Assembly: GCA_958295665.1 (NCBI GenBank)
Contig: OY282558.1
Location: 115,992,838 to 116,056,837 of the forward strand
Direction of reading: 5' to 3'
Length of the DNA: 64,000 nucleotides
Source: Tipula vernalis
Taxonomy: Eukaryota > Arthropoda > Insecta > Diptera > Tipulidae
In this document: positions 45,824-55,792 of the stretch, piece by piece
Numbering within the stretch: position 1 is the first letter of the stretch
How the letters are laid out: every line of letters begins with the position of its first letter
The notes under the pieces: model-generated
What the model saw: the letters and a program-made list of their open reading frames with translations, nothing else
What the model was told of the DNA's origin: nothing
The model's database searches: none
Position numbers and translations under genes: made by a program

Positions 45824-46350
45824 TTAATCTAAAATTATTTTACTTCTTAATTTCTGAAATTGATCTTTTGCCAGTCCCTTGGTTAATAAATCAGCAACCA
45901 TATTTTCCGTTAGTGAAAAACGACAAACAACTTCCATTCTGTCAATGTATCCCTTAACAAAATGAATCCTCACATTGATATGCTTGGAGTGATTAGTAAA
46001 TTTTTCAGTCTCGATCCACTTTAGTACACTTTGATTATCTTCATATATTATTGTGCAGTCATCACCGTTCCAGTTCAAATCACTTAACAATCGTTGGAGC
46101 CGACAGACTCTTTTCAAGCTTCTGCTAAAGAAACAAATTCGGCTTCTGTACTTGATAAAGTCACACAATTTTGTCGTTTACATGACCAACTGATTGGTCC
46201 ACCAAGCAGAAAAATATAACCAGAATTCGATTTACGACTCTCACGGCATTCAGCCCAATCTGCATCAGCATATCCGACCAAATTAAATTCCTCACATAAG
46301 CTACCCAGATTTAGCTTCAAACTTAAAGTGCCCTTCAAGTAAGTAATCAC
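45824..46350 (-). pseudogene. Copia RNase H
   Basis: Two overlapping frames. The first, 46350-46114, has LVGYADADWAECRESRKSNS, SGYIFLLGGPISWSCKRQNC and VTLSSTEAEFVSLAEA. The second, 46168-45824, has CTIIYEDNQSVLKWIETEKF, NHSKHINVRIHFVKGYI and VADLLTKGLAKDQFQKLRSK. These are the ADADWA, STEAE, EDNQ and KHI..R motifs of Copia RNase H. A frameshift near 46120-46140 separates them. The RNase H end lies only a few bases from the polypurine tract. Confidence 0.92.
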
Positions 46351-46590
46351 TTTCTTTAATTGATTCCAATCTTTTGTCGTTGGTTTTTGCCAATTTTTGT
46401 GATAAAATTGTCACGGCGGCTGCGATATCAGATCTGGTATTGATGCAAATATACAGCAAACATCCAATAGCAGCTTAATATTTGTCAATGTTAACAAATA
46501 TTTCATCACATGGATCTTTATGATATGTTGGACTAAGGGGAATATCGGATTCCTTTGCTTCATCCAATGTGAATTTCCTCACAACATTCT

Positions 46591-47386
46591 TTATATATTT
46601 TTCCTGATCCAAAAGAAAATAATCACCGTCAAAATTACTCTAATCCCAAGATAATTATTGATTTCGCCCAATTTTTCAATTTCAAAATGTTTTCTTAATT
46701 TATCCTCAACTGTTTTTGACAAAACTTTCGAATTGCTGATATATTGTTTCGAACCACAGAGACTTTTCTTAAGTAAACAAACCTTGTCTTCTTCACCTTG
46801 TTTCACGAAACCAGTTGGCTGGGTGCGAACACCTGATCATAGTCAGTTCCAAACTTCTGACTGAAACCTTGAGCAACCAACCTTGCGTTTTCAGCTTATA
46901 TTCCCATTTACGAGTACATCCAATAATGTTTTTACCTATTGGTAAATCAGCCAGAGACCAGGTATTTTTGTCGACTAAGGAACTTATCTCATCCTCCATA
47001 GCCTGAATCCATTTATCTCGTTCATGGCTTAATATTGCATCATTATAATTTCCTGGTTCACCATTTATGACTACATTTACTTCCTCAATATAATATTTAG
47101 GGGGAACACCTTTATTTGGTCGATTTGAACGTCTTACTACTTTATTTGAGTTGTAAACAACAGCACCCAAATTGTGATTGTCAATAAATTTTTCAGAAAT
47201 TTTTAAATCTGCATCGATACGTTCTTCAACATCATTCTGGTCAACACCGGACTTCTTTATGCCATTACTATTATTCAATTTACAATTAACATCATTCATA
47301 AACTGAACATCTCTTGAAATCACAACTTTCTTTGTCGATGGCACATATAAACGATATGCTTTTGATTCAACATCAAAACCTAGCAA
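46591..47386 (-). pseudogene. Copia integrase tail and truncated reverse transcriptase
   Basis: The 197-residue frame 47386-46793 starts with the integrase C-terminus (MLGFDVESKAYRLYVPSTKK). After a linker (VVRRSNRPNKGVPPKYYIEE) it enters RT with WIQAMEDEISSLVDKNTWSL and IGCTRKWEYKLK. The frame 46806-46591 resumes with EEDKVCLLKKSLCGSKQ and then jumps to SKTVEDKLRKHFEIEKLGEI with NNYLGIRV. Roughly 100 residues with the catalytic YVDD and the preceding palm are missing at about 46745. Confidence 0.87.
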
Positions 47387-47615
47387 AATGGCTTCTTTTG
47401 CCTTTACGTCGAGCTTCCTTCGTTGTTCGTCAGGAACTTTAACGAAACATTTGGATCCAAAACGTCTTATAAGTTCAGATAAATAGGTTTTCTTTTAAAC
47501 TGCATTCATATGGAATTTAGCCTACATTTTTCCACGGAAGCCGGTTTTGTAAAAAATTCGCTGTCATGACTGCTTCACCCCAGAATTGTTTTTCCATATT
47601 TGCATCAAACAAAAT

Positions 47616-48116
47616 TCACCTAGTCATTTCGAACAATGTGCGATTTTTCATTTCCGCTATCCCATTTTGTTGAGGTGAATATGGAGCAGTACGTTGAATT
47701 ATAATACCTTCTTTATTTAAATAATCAGTGATATCTTTACTAATGTATTCGCCGCCTCTGTCACTCCTAATCGCTTTTATCTTTTTACCAAACCGATTTT
47801 GGGCCAATTGATGAAACTCTTTAATTTTGTCAAATATTTCTGATTTTTCTGACAACATGTACGACGAATGTGTGTACATATCGCTTACCCGCAGGCGTAG
47901 AAGTTTGCATAGGCCACATATGTCAGTGTGGATAAGATCAAGAATGTTCGTTGATCTTAAATATGACTCCTTCGGAAATAGTAAACGTGCCAATTTACCC
48001 TCAACACACACTTGACAATCATGACTACGTTCTGGATCACACTGTAAAATTGACATACCTTCAACAAGCCCACTTGTTGGAATCCGCTTTACCATCTCAA
48101 TATCTCGATGACCCAA
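47616..48116 (-). pseudogene. Copia integrase
   Basis: It begins in the zinc region (MGHRDIEMVKR, later CQVCVEGKLARLLFPK). Catalytic blocks follow: LDLIHTDICG (first Asp), KIKAIRSDRGGEYISKD (second Asp) and TAPYSPQQNGIAEMKNRTL (Glu). The part between the first two Asp is shortened near residue 75 ('LCKLLRLRVSD' replaces the usual '..s.gg.ry...fiDD'). The frame is closed upstream and downstream by stops, so no complete polyprotein is made. Confidence 0.88.
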
Positions 48117-48189
48117 TACACGGTGCCATTGATGTACACATAATTTTTCCTTATATTCTCAATAAAATTTACCATATTGTTTTGCGTTC

Positions 48190-48894
48190 TCATAATATAC
48201 AAATTGTTCTTAATATCACCAACCGCAATCTGATGTTTTCCATTTGGTGACCGCATATTTCACAGCAACTTCCAGAGAAATCAACGTTAAAACCTCCTGA
48301 TGTTAGCTGTTTTACAGAGATAAAATTACTTTCAATTGATGGTACATACAAAACATTTTCAATCATGACCTTCGTGGCTTTGCCATTATTATTTATAAAA
48401 TTGACAGGAGTCTTTCCTTTACCAATTGCTTGCACAACATCTCCATTTGCAACAGAAACTTTTTCTTTGTGTGAATTATTAAAATCAATAAAACTTTCGC
48501 GATTACAGCAAATATGGCAAGTAGCACCGGAATCTAGAATCCACCCATCACTTTTACCAACCAAAAACAAATAGTCATTGCATTCATTTTTGTTGTCAAC
48601 CACATTTGCGTTTTGTCCATTTTTACTCGATTTATTATCCTTTTGTGACTGATGAAATTTTCTACAATTTCGTTTAAAATGTTCAACACCACCACAATAA
48701 TAACATTTCAATTTTTCACTCCCTCTATTTGTGTTTGAAAATTGTGAACGTTTAATATAATTATGCGTTGAAACTTTTAACGCCGAACCTTCTTTCCTCG
48801 TTCCACTATCACGCTTATTTCGTCTTCGATATTCTTCAATAGTCGTTGATTGTACACAACTGGTTGACAATTCTTCCTCATTTTGACTTTCCAT
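48190..48894 (-). pseudogene. Copia gag zinc knuckle and protease
   Basis: The 234-residue frame contains the CCHC knuckle CYYCGGVEHFKRNC (about residues 63-76). The protease follows: GWILDSGATCHICCNRESF with active site DSGA (about 121-124), then KTPVNFINNNGKATKVMIEN and VLYVPSIESNFISVKQL. The latter is the 'vlyvP....nLlSv..l' block leading into integrase. Gag and protease are fused, as is usual in Copia. Confidence 0.9.
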
Positions 48895-49135
48895 TGCGAC
48901 GATTAATGTATCGTATAGCTGCTAGGTAACGAACCAAGTAATGTTGCATTCATACAAATATTTGAGGGCAGTTTGCCATCACCCAACGCCAGAAATTGTT
49001 GAAATAATTCATTCATATTTTTAATATGAGCCTCAATATCGACATTTGCATCATAATTTGACGAAGTAAACGAACTCGACTACCTGGAGTATTCCGTTCA
49101 TGCATTTCTTTCAATGCATCCCATGCGGTTTTCGG

Positions 49136-49375
49136 CTACGGTCTTTCCCCTAAATCCACATACTGCGATTCGTCCACTATTAGATTTATTGTGTTTAAAG
49201 CTTCGCCATTATTTTCATCCCACTTTTCATTTGCATTAACAGGTGTCACATCTTTCACATATTCCCATAAACCTTGCACCTTTAATATTGTTTCGACGCG
49301 GAAAGCCCAATTAAAATAATTTTTATCTGTTAATGGCGTGAAAGAAAATTTCGCACTGCCGAATGAAACAGCCAT
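49136..49375 (-). pseudogene. Copia gag N-terminal part
   Basis: The ATG at 49375 opens MAVSFGSAKFSFTPLTDKNY, with FNWAFRVETILKVQGLWEYV following. This is the 'L.G.NY..W...m...L....lW..v' start of Copia gag. The frame stops at 49136. A shifted frame continues with AWDALKEMHERNTPGSRVRL toward 49050, so gag is broken by at least one frameshift. Confidence 0.85.
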
Positions 49376-49430
49376 TATAATCCACTTATAATCGATTAAA
49401 AAACTTATGATACTATTTTCACTATTACAT

Positions 49431-49444
49431 CTGGGCCCATAACC
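49431..49444 (-). promoter_or_regulatory. Copia primer-binding site (initiator tRNA-Met fragment)
   Basis: On the minus strand GGTTATGGGCCCAG follows the 5' LTR directly. This sequence is the known Copia-type site complementary to an internal part of initiator tRNA-Met rather than its 3' end, implying priming by a tRNA half-molecule. Confidence 0.85.
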
Positions 49445-49674
49445 TATTACGAATTTTGTAGAAAATTGTAAGCAAGCACGCGGTATTGCATTATTCAAAG
49501 AGACTTGAAAATGCGATTAAGATACATTGACAGGTTATAAAGTATATATAAAAAAATATATAGGCTAAGTTACACTACAAACAGAATAATTTAACTTGAA
49601 TGAACTTAGTGACAATTAGCAAATTAAATCGTATAATTTGTATATAAATTACATTTTAGATTATTATTCCAACA
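49445..49674 (-). repeat. Copia 5' LTR
   Basis: 230 bp, starting TGTTGGAATAATAATC on the minus strand. The primer-binding site follows directly at 49444-49431. The promoter driving the element should lie here. Confidence 0.93.
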
Positions 49675-49679
49675 CTTAG

Positions 49680-50861
49680 TACCATTTGTCAACATAGCGT
49701 AGAATTAATATTAAAATTGCTGCTTTTGAATTTTGTATGTCAAAAACTGATTAGAAGAATTTAAAATTTAAAGGATAATTGTATGTCAAACATTTTAAAA
49801 TTAACTTTAATATTTTGGATAATTATGAAGTCAGGTTTATGGTTTAAGTTTTAAAATTCAATTTTCCGAAGCAATTTGCATGATTTAACCAAATTTTATT
49901 GTATTAACAAATTTTGAGTTCTATTTTAATTTTAGAAGTCAAATGCAGATACAATCATGTATTATACACTATCTATATTTTTGAATTAAAAAAAATTCTG
50001 TTTTATGTTTTTTAGAAGTGTAAATAGAGGCTAATTTTATTTGGAAATTTTTGTTTTAAAAGTAATTATTTCAATTCTAAATTTCAAAGTTCTTTTTTAT
50101 TCTGAATTTCATTTATGCTCTTCAAAATTTAGAAATTTTAATTTAAAATTTTATTAATTCCTTTGAAATTTTAGAAACATATTATTCAATCATAACATTC
50201 AAATTATACAATTCACTTTCCAGATTTAATTTAGTAGCTTTTGATAATAATTAGAAATTCAAAATTATTATTGCTTTTGCATTTCTGAACATAACATTTA
50301 GAAATTGTAGGTTATCTTCTTTTAAAATTAATATTCAGTAACCTACAAAATATAAAATTCAAATTTTATAAAAATTATGTAACAATTTTTTTTTTGTATT
50401 TTCCATAGAAATTATCAATTTGGACATCTTCATTCGATTGCAGGTAAGAATTATAAATTATAAATCATTAATACATATGTATCATTACATATACATATGT
50501 ATAATAATTTCAAATTTCATTTATTATTATTATTATTTTTTTAACAAAATTTAAAAATTTTAATTTTTTTTCAACATAATGTACAATATGCCGTTTTAAT
50601 TGGAATTTTGAAAAAACCAAATTAAACCTTTTGAAACCGAATTTGAGTAAAAATTTACAAATTAAAATTTGGTTTGGAATTAATCTAATTTCAACTTTGA
50701 GACTAATTTAAAGTCGATTTTTAGTGGTAAATAATTAATTTTTTAGGAGTAAATTTTTTAATTCTAATTTTAAAATTTCAATTCTTATTACAAAAATTTA
50801 AAGTTGTTCGTGCTTTCTCTCGCAACAAATTTCACGAAAACAATTCAGAAATTAAAATTTG
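49680..50861. other. AT-rich stretch without recognised features
   Basis: Sequence of the 'tttgagtaaaaatttacaaattaaaatttgg' kind similar in composition to the filler of the 3-kb element at 31-34 kb. No ORF or RNA gene was recognised. Confidence 0.45.
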
Positions 50862-51215
50862 AATGCTAAGAGGTAAAACGGCGCAGTGGTTAAAGCTGCG
50901 GCGTTTGGATCGGGAGGTACCGGGTTCGAACCCCGATAGGGGCGGGATGCAAAAGGGATTTTTCATCATCTGATTACGATCGGTGATGACGATGAACACA
51001 ACTATGACCCCCTGTTGAGAGTGCAGAATCCATGGGCCGACCCACCTTTCATGTCAGCACTATAGGTTGGCATGAAGCAATGCAATGTGCAGGTGGTTTA
51101 TACAAAGCGGGTCTATAGCCGTTCGTCCTCGATTTGGCTAATACTGCGTAAAGTAGGACGGTAAAATTAACTGCGAAAGAGTTGGGAGTGCCTTGAGCCC
51201 CAGAAAAGATTGCAT

Positions 51216-51252
<37 letters not shown>

Positions 51253-51261
51253 CTAAGAGGT
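50862..51261 (+). mobile_element. tRNA-derived SINE with 13-bp target duplication
   Basis: The SINE body is 50875-51248. A 13-bp duplication, AATGCTAAGAGGT, flanks it (50862-50874 and 51249-51261). The head has an A-box-like GGCGCAGTGG (50880-50889) and a B box GGTTCGAACCC (50923-50933) at tRNA-like spacing, so it should contain an internal RNA polymerase III promoter. A tRNA-unrelated body of about 280 bp follows, with a 30-nt poly(A) tail (51221-51250). It is an LTR-independent retroposon mobilised by a LINE. The long uninterrupted tail and exact duplication suggest a fairly young insertion. Confidence 0.93.
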
Positions 51262-51828
51262 TTAGTGATTTTTAAATTTGATCATTATAATTTTGAATTT
51301 GAAATTTTAATTGAAAACTATTAAAAATTGTTAGTTTTAAGGTTTATTGAGATTTGCAATGTATTTTAAGTTTGTAATCTGAACTTTCTTGAAGAAAAAT
51401 ATCAGTATTTTAAACAAATTTTTATTCCTTTTAATTTGTAATTATGTAAGTGTAAAATCGAATATGAAAATTATTTGAAATTATCTTACGTACAACAACT
51501 TACTTCTAAAATTTTAAAATTTTCAACTTTGTGAATTTAAAAAAGGTCTATATTTTAAAATAATCTTGAAACTCCTCATACTGTGGTTTATATATTTATT
51601 AACGATCTAAGCACATAGGTTTTTTATCATATTAAAAACAGTTAAAAAAAAAAAGCTTAATATAAATAAAAGTTATGGCATAATTAAGTAGAATTTAATT
51701 TACCCTTTGATATTCTATTTAAGATCAAGCGTGCAACAGAATTGCCTTAATCGAATGAACTATTAATATATTCAAGTGACAAATTTTTGAATTGATTTAG
51801 AGAATTTATTTCCCTAATTGATATGTAT

Positions 51829-52786
51829 GTGAAGTTAGCCCAATTTTCATCCCCGAAAAATGCGATGTTAACACTAAATAGTACTATCGTGACACTTTTC
51901 ACTCTCAGCCCCGAAAATCCTGTTGTCGCGAAAGTTTTTAATATTTTTTTGTGAAGTTAGGGTCTTTCCGAAAGGTATACTTAAAATAAGTATGTATGTA
52001 TCCCTTTCTTACAAAAAAAAAACCGAAAATGAAAACCTAAATTCTGTTGATTTCATTGCATGCACATTGTGATATTACGCTGTAATTAAGTTTTATAAAA
52101 AATTTAATTAAAAATTATTTAATAGTTAATATTTTATTTTTGTTGCTTTCAAAATATAAAATAAGCATGTGAAATCAATTCGGATGATTTTACATACTTA
52201 TTTAAGATGGCGGCAAATAAATATATAACTATAAAATAAGTATAACTTTCGGAAAGGGTCCTAGACCAAAATTCTATCCCCAAACAATAAAAGATGTCAT
52301 GATATTATATTTATATTTGACATATTGTGACATATTTGTGAATTCTAACAAAAGAAAAATACATTTTTGGCTACCCTGTTTTGTAAAATCCAATATAAAC
52401 GGTATGAGATATACGATGACTGACTTCAAGGGACTATATCACAACCCATCGACATACAAAAATTCTAAAAAGTTTATAACAAATGCAATAAACCAATATC
52501 GCCTTTATCGCAAAAAATCTAATCTATGGCGACAGTAATATTTCTCGCGGTTGAGAGCGAAATACAGTATAAATAATAATTGACTATATTAATTTCAAAG
52601 TTTTCTAATTTTCTACCATCTAGCATTTTGGTTCTTTTTTATTTGCCGGTCCTTTAGTGTTTCAGGTAATTGTTATCTTTTTTAATATTAAGGTTAAATA
52701 AAATGTCATGATAGTCACCTTTTTTATAGGTATTACCGTATGCTACTTTTTAAGTTTTCGGGGATAGAATTTTGTGCTAACTTCAC
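51829..52786. mobile_element. ~0.96-kb TIR element with GTGAAGTTAGC ends
   Basis: GTGAAGTTAGCCCAATTTTC and onward (51829-51860) is the reverse complement, with a few mismatches, of 52755-52786. A third, internal copy of this end sequence is split by the nested MITE at 51960-52261. TCCCCGAAAA marks the inner side of the arms. The interior 52264-52750 has no recognised ORF. Confidence 0.7.
51960..52261. mobile_element. 302-bp MITE nested in the TIR element (TA target)
   Basis: The ends GGTCTTTCCGAAAGGTATAC and the complement of TATAACTTTCGGAAAGGGTC form roughly 25-30-bp inverted repeats. TA is found on both sides (51958-51959 and 52262-52263). Removing the MITE plus one TA rejoins GTGAAGTTA with GACCAAAATTCTATCCCC, which recreates the terminal sequence of the host element. 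This supports a true insertion with TA duplication, i.e. a Tc1/mariner-type MITE. Confidence 0.85.
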
Positions 52787-52799
52787 AAAGGTCTAACTG

Positions 52800-54440
52800 A
52801 TTCGGAAATTTTGTTCCAAAATGAAATGCAACGAACTAGTGCCGAGTTATTATATATGTTGGAACGTACTGATTGATGAGGCAAACTCAATTTTATCAAA
52901 TAAATATTTTGGTTCACGAAATTTGATCAATTTGAAAACCACCCTAAAAATTTAATGGTGCGTGAAAGATTGATTATGACCAAGAATAGATTTACCGAAA
53001 CCTGAGCCATGATCATAATGATTAAGATTGTAAACGTATCTGATATCATAATTAAATGACACTTGTAAAATATGCTTCGCGTTGAAGAAAATGTATAAAA
53101 ATTATAAACATTTGAAACTCGATATACTCAGAATAACAAATTTTGTGTTGTCTATTAAAACTTACTTCATTGTAGCTTTTCCAGCCTTTTCAATTAGTTT
53201 TGATGCTTTTGTTAATTGGAAGTTCGAACTTAACAAATGTTGAATCATTTTAAATATTAAATTATAAATTATAGATTTGCATCAGAATTTCAAATTTCTA
53301 TCTGGCTTAATAGATTCTTCAAAATTAAAAGTTTTTCGAAATTAGTTGGAAATGTGATGTCAAATTTTTAAATATAAATTTTCTTACGTTTTTGTAGAAA
53401 GTACAGTTTTCAGTAAGATGTTTACCCGTAGATTAAATTTTTCGAAAACCAGTACATTTCAAAAGAATAAAGAAAGTTTTCAGTATATTCAATTATTTAT
53501 AAATTTATAATTTTTCGAACGATATTAATTGGTTAAATTCTAAAATTTCCAAATATGAAAGTTGTACATCCAAAGAAGTATCAGCATCGTTTATTACACG
53601 ATGAACTGACGTCAGCCCTTTAGAAGCATCAGGCAACATTAAATGCGGTAACTTAACTTAGGTTTACCCTTTGAAACTGGTAAGAATTATCGAAATTTTT
53701 GAGAATCTGGGTGTAGTTGAGACCACCCAGTTTTCGATGGTTTAAACCATAAAAGATCATGGAAATCATTTTTTTCCTAAGACAAAAATTTAAAAGAAAA
53801 CGTTACAAAGTTTTATTTATGGTTTCTTAAACATTTTAATAAGCGTTTGAATTTCAACATATATGAATGTCGCTTAAGTAAATCGTTTTCATTTTCTTGT
53901 AATAATTGATTTGTTGAGTTAATAATTGATTTAGTGGTCAATCGTGTGGTCATTAAGTCAATATAGATTACATAGATGGCAGTGATGGCACTATGGCTGT
54001 AACAATTTTGTAGAAACGCACTAAAAATTACCAATTGGGGAAATTTCAAGTTCAAAAATTACAGGAAAAGCAAAACAAATTCACAAAATATTAAGAACGT
54101 GTGTTTAAATAATTTTTTTGTCGTATTTTTCTGTAAACATCTTAGACATCTGACGTACACTAGCAAAACCAAAGATAAATTTACCAAGTATTATTTTAAT
54201 TGGTCAGAGCCAACTTTGATGTATTTTTCAAAATGAAAGTTCGAAAAGTATATTTTAGAAAAAATTAAATTTGAATATTTCTGCAACTAATATTTACTTA
54301 ATACCAATATAGCCGTCTTTTAAATTGTTGATAAAGATATATAGAAAACTTTTATATAAACCTTTTACAATATTTTTGTTTTTTTCATTGAAAAACTTAA
54401 AGCTGAAAAACAGCATTTGGATTCCTATGAAAATCAGTGA
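52800..54440. other. AT-rich stretch without recognised features
   Basis: No protein motif, RNA gene or clear repeat was recognised. Composition is typical intron or intergenic DNA. It flanks the candidate secreted-peptide ORF. Confidence 0.45.
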
Positions 54441-54444
54441 AAAA

Positions 54445-54645
54445 TTATTGACAATTGGAGGGTCTCGATTTGTACGTAGCCACCTTGTTACTTCTATTTT
54501 CCATCGTAGCGCTGATAACACATTTACTATGGTTACGACGCAATTTGTGCTTACCCGGTACATATTTTCTATTTCTCGCGAGAGGCGCTTTACCTACTTG
54601 TACAATCAACAATACCACTAAAAAGGCTTCTAAAAAATACTTCAT
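54445..54645 (-). CDS. Candidate small secreted basic peptide, 66 aa
   Basis: The minus-strand frame starts MKYFLEAFLVVLLIVQVGKA, which has all three parts of a signal peptide: a charged start, a hydrophobic core of about 12 residues, and a small-residue cleavage site (Gly at -3, Ala at -1). The mature part would be about 46 residues and strongly basic (KYVPGKHKLRRNHSK), with a dibasic RR and only two cysteines, near the middle and the end. I do not recognise a family. It might be a peptide precursor, a salivary-type effector, the first exon of a longer secreted protein, or chance. No promoter, splice sites or poly(A) signal are convincing. The opposite strand is also open here, which weakens the case. 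It sits about 230 bp from a mariner insertion. Confidence 0.35.
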   Translation of the reverse strand: MKYFLEAFLVVLLIVQVGKAPLARNRKYVPGKHKLRRNHSKCVISATMENRSNKVATYKSRPSNCQ

Positions 54646-54876
54646 GATGATTATGCCTCTGTACTCTAGAATGCTTTGAAAATACTCGTACTTGCGGTGC
54701 TCGTCATATTTCCCATTGATTCTAGATTACTTGAATTTTACAATGATTGTTGTTACGAGATATTATTAAATATTTTCCAGATTATTTCCGAGACTAGTGC
54801 AGAGATTCGTAATTGTTTGAGGTTATTCAAGGTTTTCGAGATTATTTGTGATTAGTGAGGTTGCTTGTGTGATCTA

Positions 54877-55790
54877 AAAATAACCGAACTTTTAATTTAA
54901 ATCATAGAACACGTAGCGCCATCTATTAAACGTTGGTAGCGTTAGAAAGGTACATGTTTCTTCTTTCGAACGCAGAGTTCACGCTAAGTTCATGCTAATC
55001 GGTTGTGAGGTTACAAAATTACACACGTTTTAATGGCAGTATTTTTTGTAGTTATGTCGTAAAAACATAATGGAACAAAGAAAAAATATTAAATTTTGTT
55101 TTAAACTCGGTAAAAAATTTTCTGAGACTTACAAATTGTTAAAAAAAGTTTATGGTGATGATTGTATGAGTCGTACTCAAGTTTACATGTGGTTTACACG
55201 TTTTGAAAATGGCCGTGGCGATTTAAGTGATAATCCAAGACCTGGACGACCAAAAGCATCAAATCATGCTGAGTTGGTGGAAAAAGTACGTGAAATAAAT
55301 CGCTATCGATGTAAATTTTACTGTGATAATGCTGGCAGAATAATTAAATTCATCTTAGGCTACAATCTACACAATATTAACTGAAGATTTGGGTAAAAGA
55401 AAGGTCTGTGCACGTTTTGTTCCACATCAGTTAAATGAAGATCAAAAAGTCAATCGTGTAGATCATTGCAAAAATATCATTTCAACAGCTGAAAATGATC
55501 CAGATTTTCTTGATTCGCTTGATCTATCACCGTGTGACTATTTTCTATTCCCAAAACTGAAAACTGCAATGAAAGGAGCTTTTTACGATTACGTTTCAGC
55601 CATTGAAGCAGCCATATGACACAGGTGCTAAAGAACATCGGAAAAACGGAGTTTAAAAAATCTGTGGATAAATTGGTTGATCGTTCCAAACGTTGTATTA
55701 AGTTAAATGGATCCTATTTTGAATAAATATTAGCTTTGAAACATAATACCATGCTTGTTTTATTCTATAACTAAAAAGTTCGGTTATTTT
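54877..55790 (+). mobile_element. mariner element deleted for the catalytic core
   Basis: The ends AAAATAACCGAACTTTT (54877 onward) and its reverse complement (ending 55790) are flanked by TA (54875-54876 and 55791-55792). The transposase start and end remain but the centre is gone. Length 914 bp, shorter than the usual 1.3 kb. Such deletion derivatives can be moved only by transposase supplied from an intact relative. Confidence 0.92.
55070..55726 (+). pseudogene. mariner transposase, N- and C-terminal parts only
   Basis: The ATG at 55070 opens MEQRKNIKFCFKLGKKFSET. The DNA-binding region includes KKVYGDDCMSRTQVYMWFTR (helix-turn-helix) and NPRPGRPKAS (the GRP motif). The frame drifts near 55315, and the next piece gives EDLGKRKVCARFVPHQLNED. 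At about 55515 DFLDS is joined directly to LDLSPCDYFLFPKLKTAMKG, so some 120 residues with the first two catalytic acids are deleted. The third-acid block survives. After one more frame break, the end is KNIGKTEFKKSVDKLVDRSK to the stop at 55724-55726. Confidence 0.9.
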
Positions 55791-55792
55791 TA

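Larger units (their letters stand above)
45585..49674 (-). mobile_element. Copia retrotransposon, both LTRs present, coding region decayed
   Basis: Two LTRs bound the element, and the 5-bp sequence CTTAG is duplicated outside them (45580-45584 and 49675-49679), proving a single retroviral-type insertion. On the minus strand the order is LTR, primer-binding site, gag, protease, integrase, RT, RNase H, polypurine tract (complement of 45817-45826), LTR: the Copia order, with integrase before RT. Stops, frameshifts and a deletion in RT inactivate it. The LTRs differ by several indels, including about 19 bp and about 29 bp, so it is not recent. Confidence 0.95.

Noticed and set aside
50879..50940. 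Functional tRNA gene
   Set aside because: A and B boxes are present, but no acceptor stem closes. The unit continues into a SINE body with poly(A) and a target duplication.
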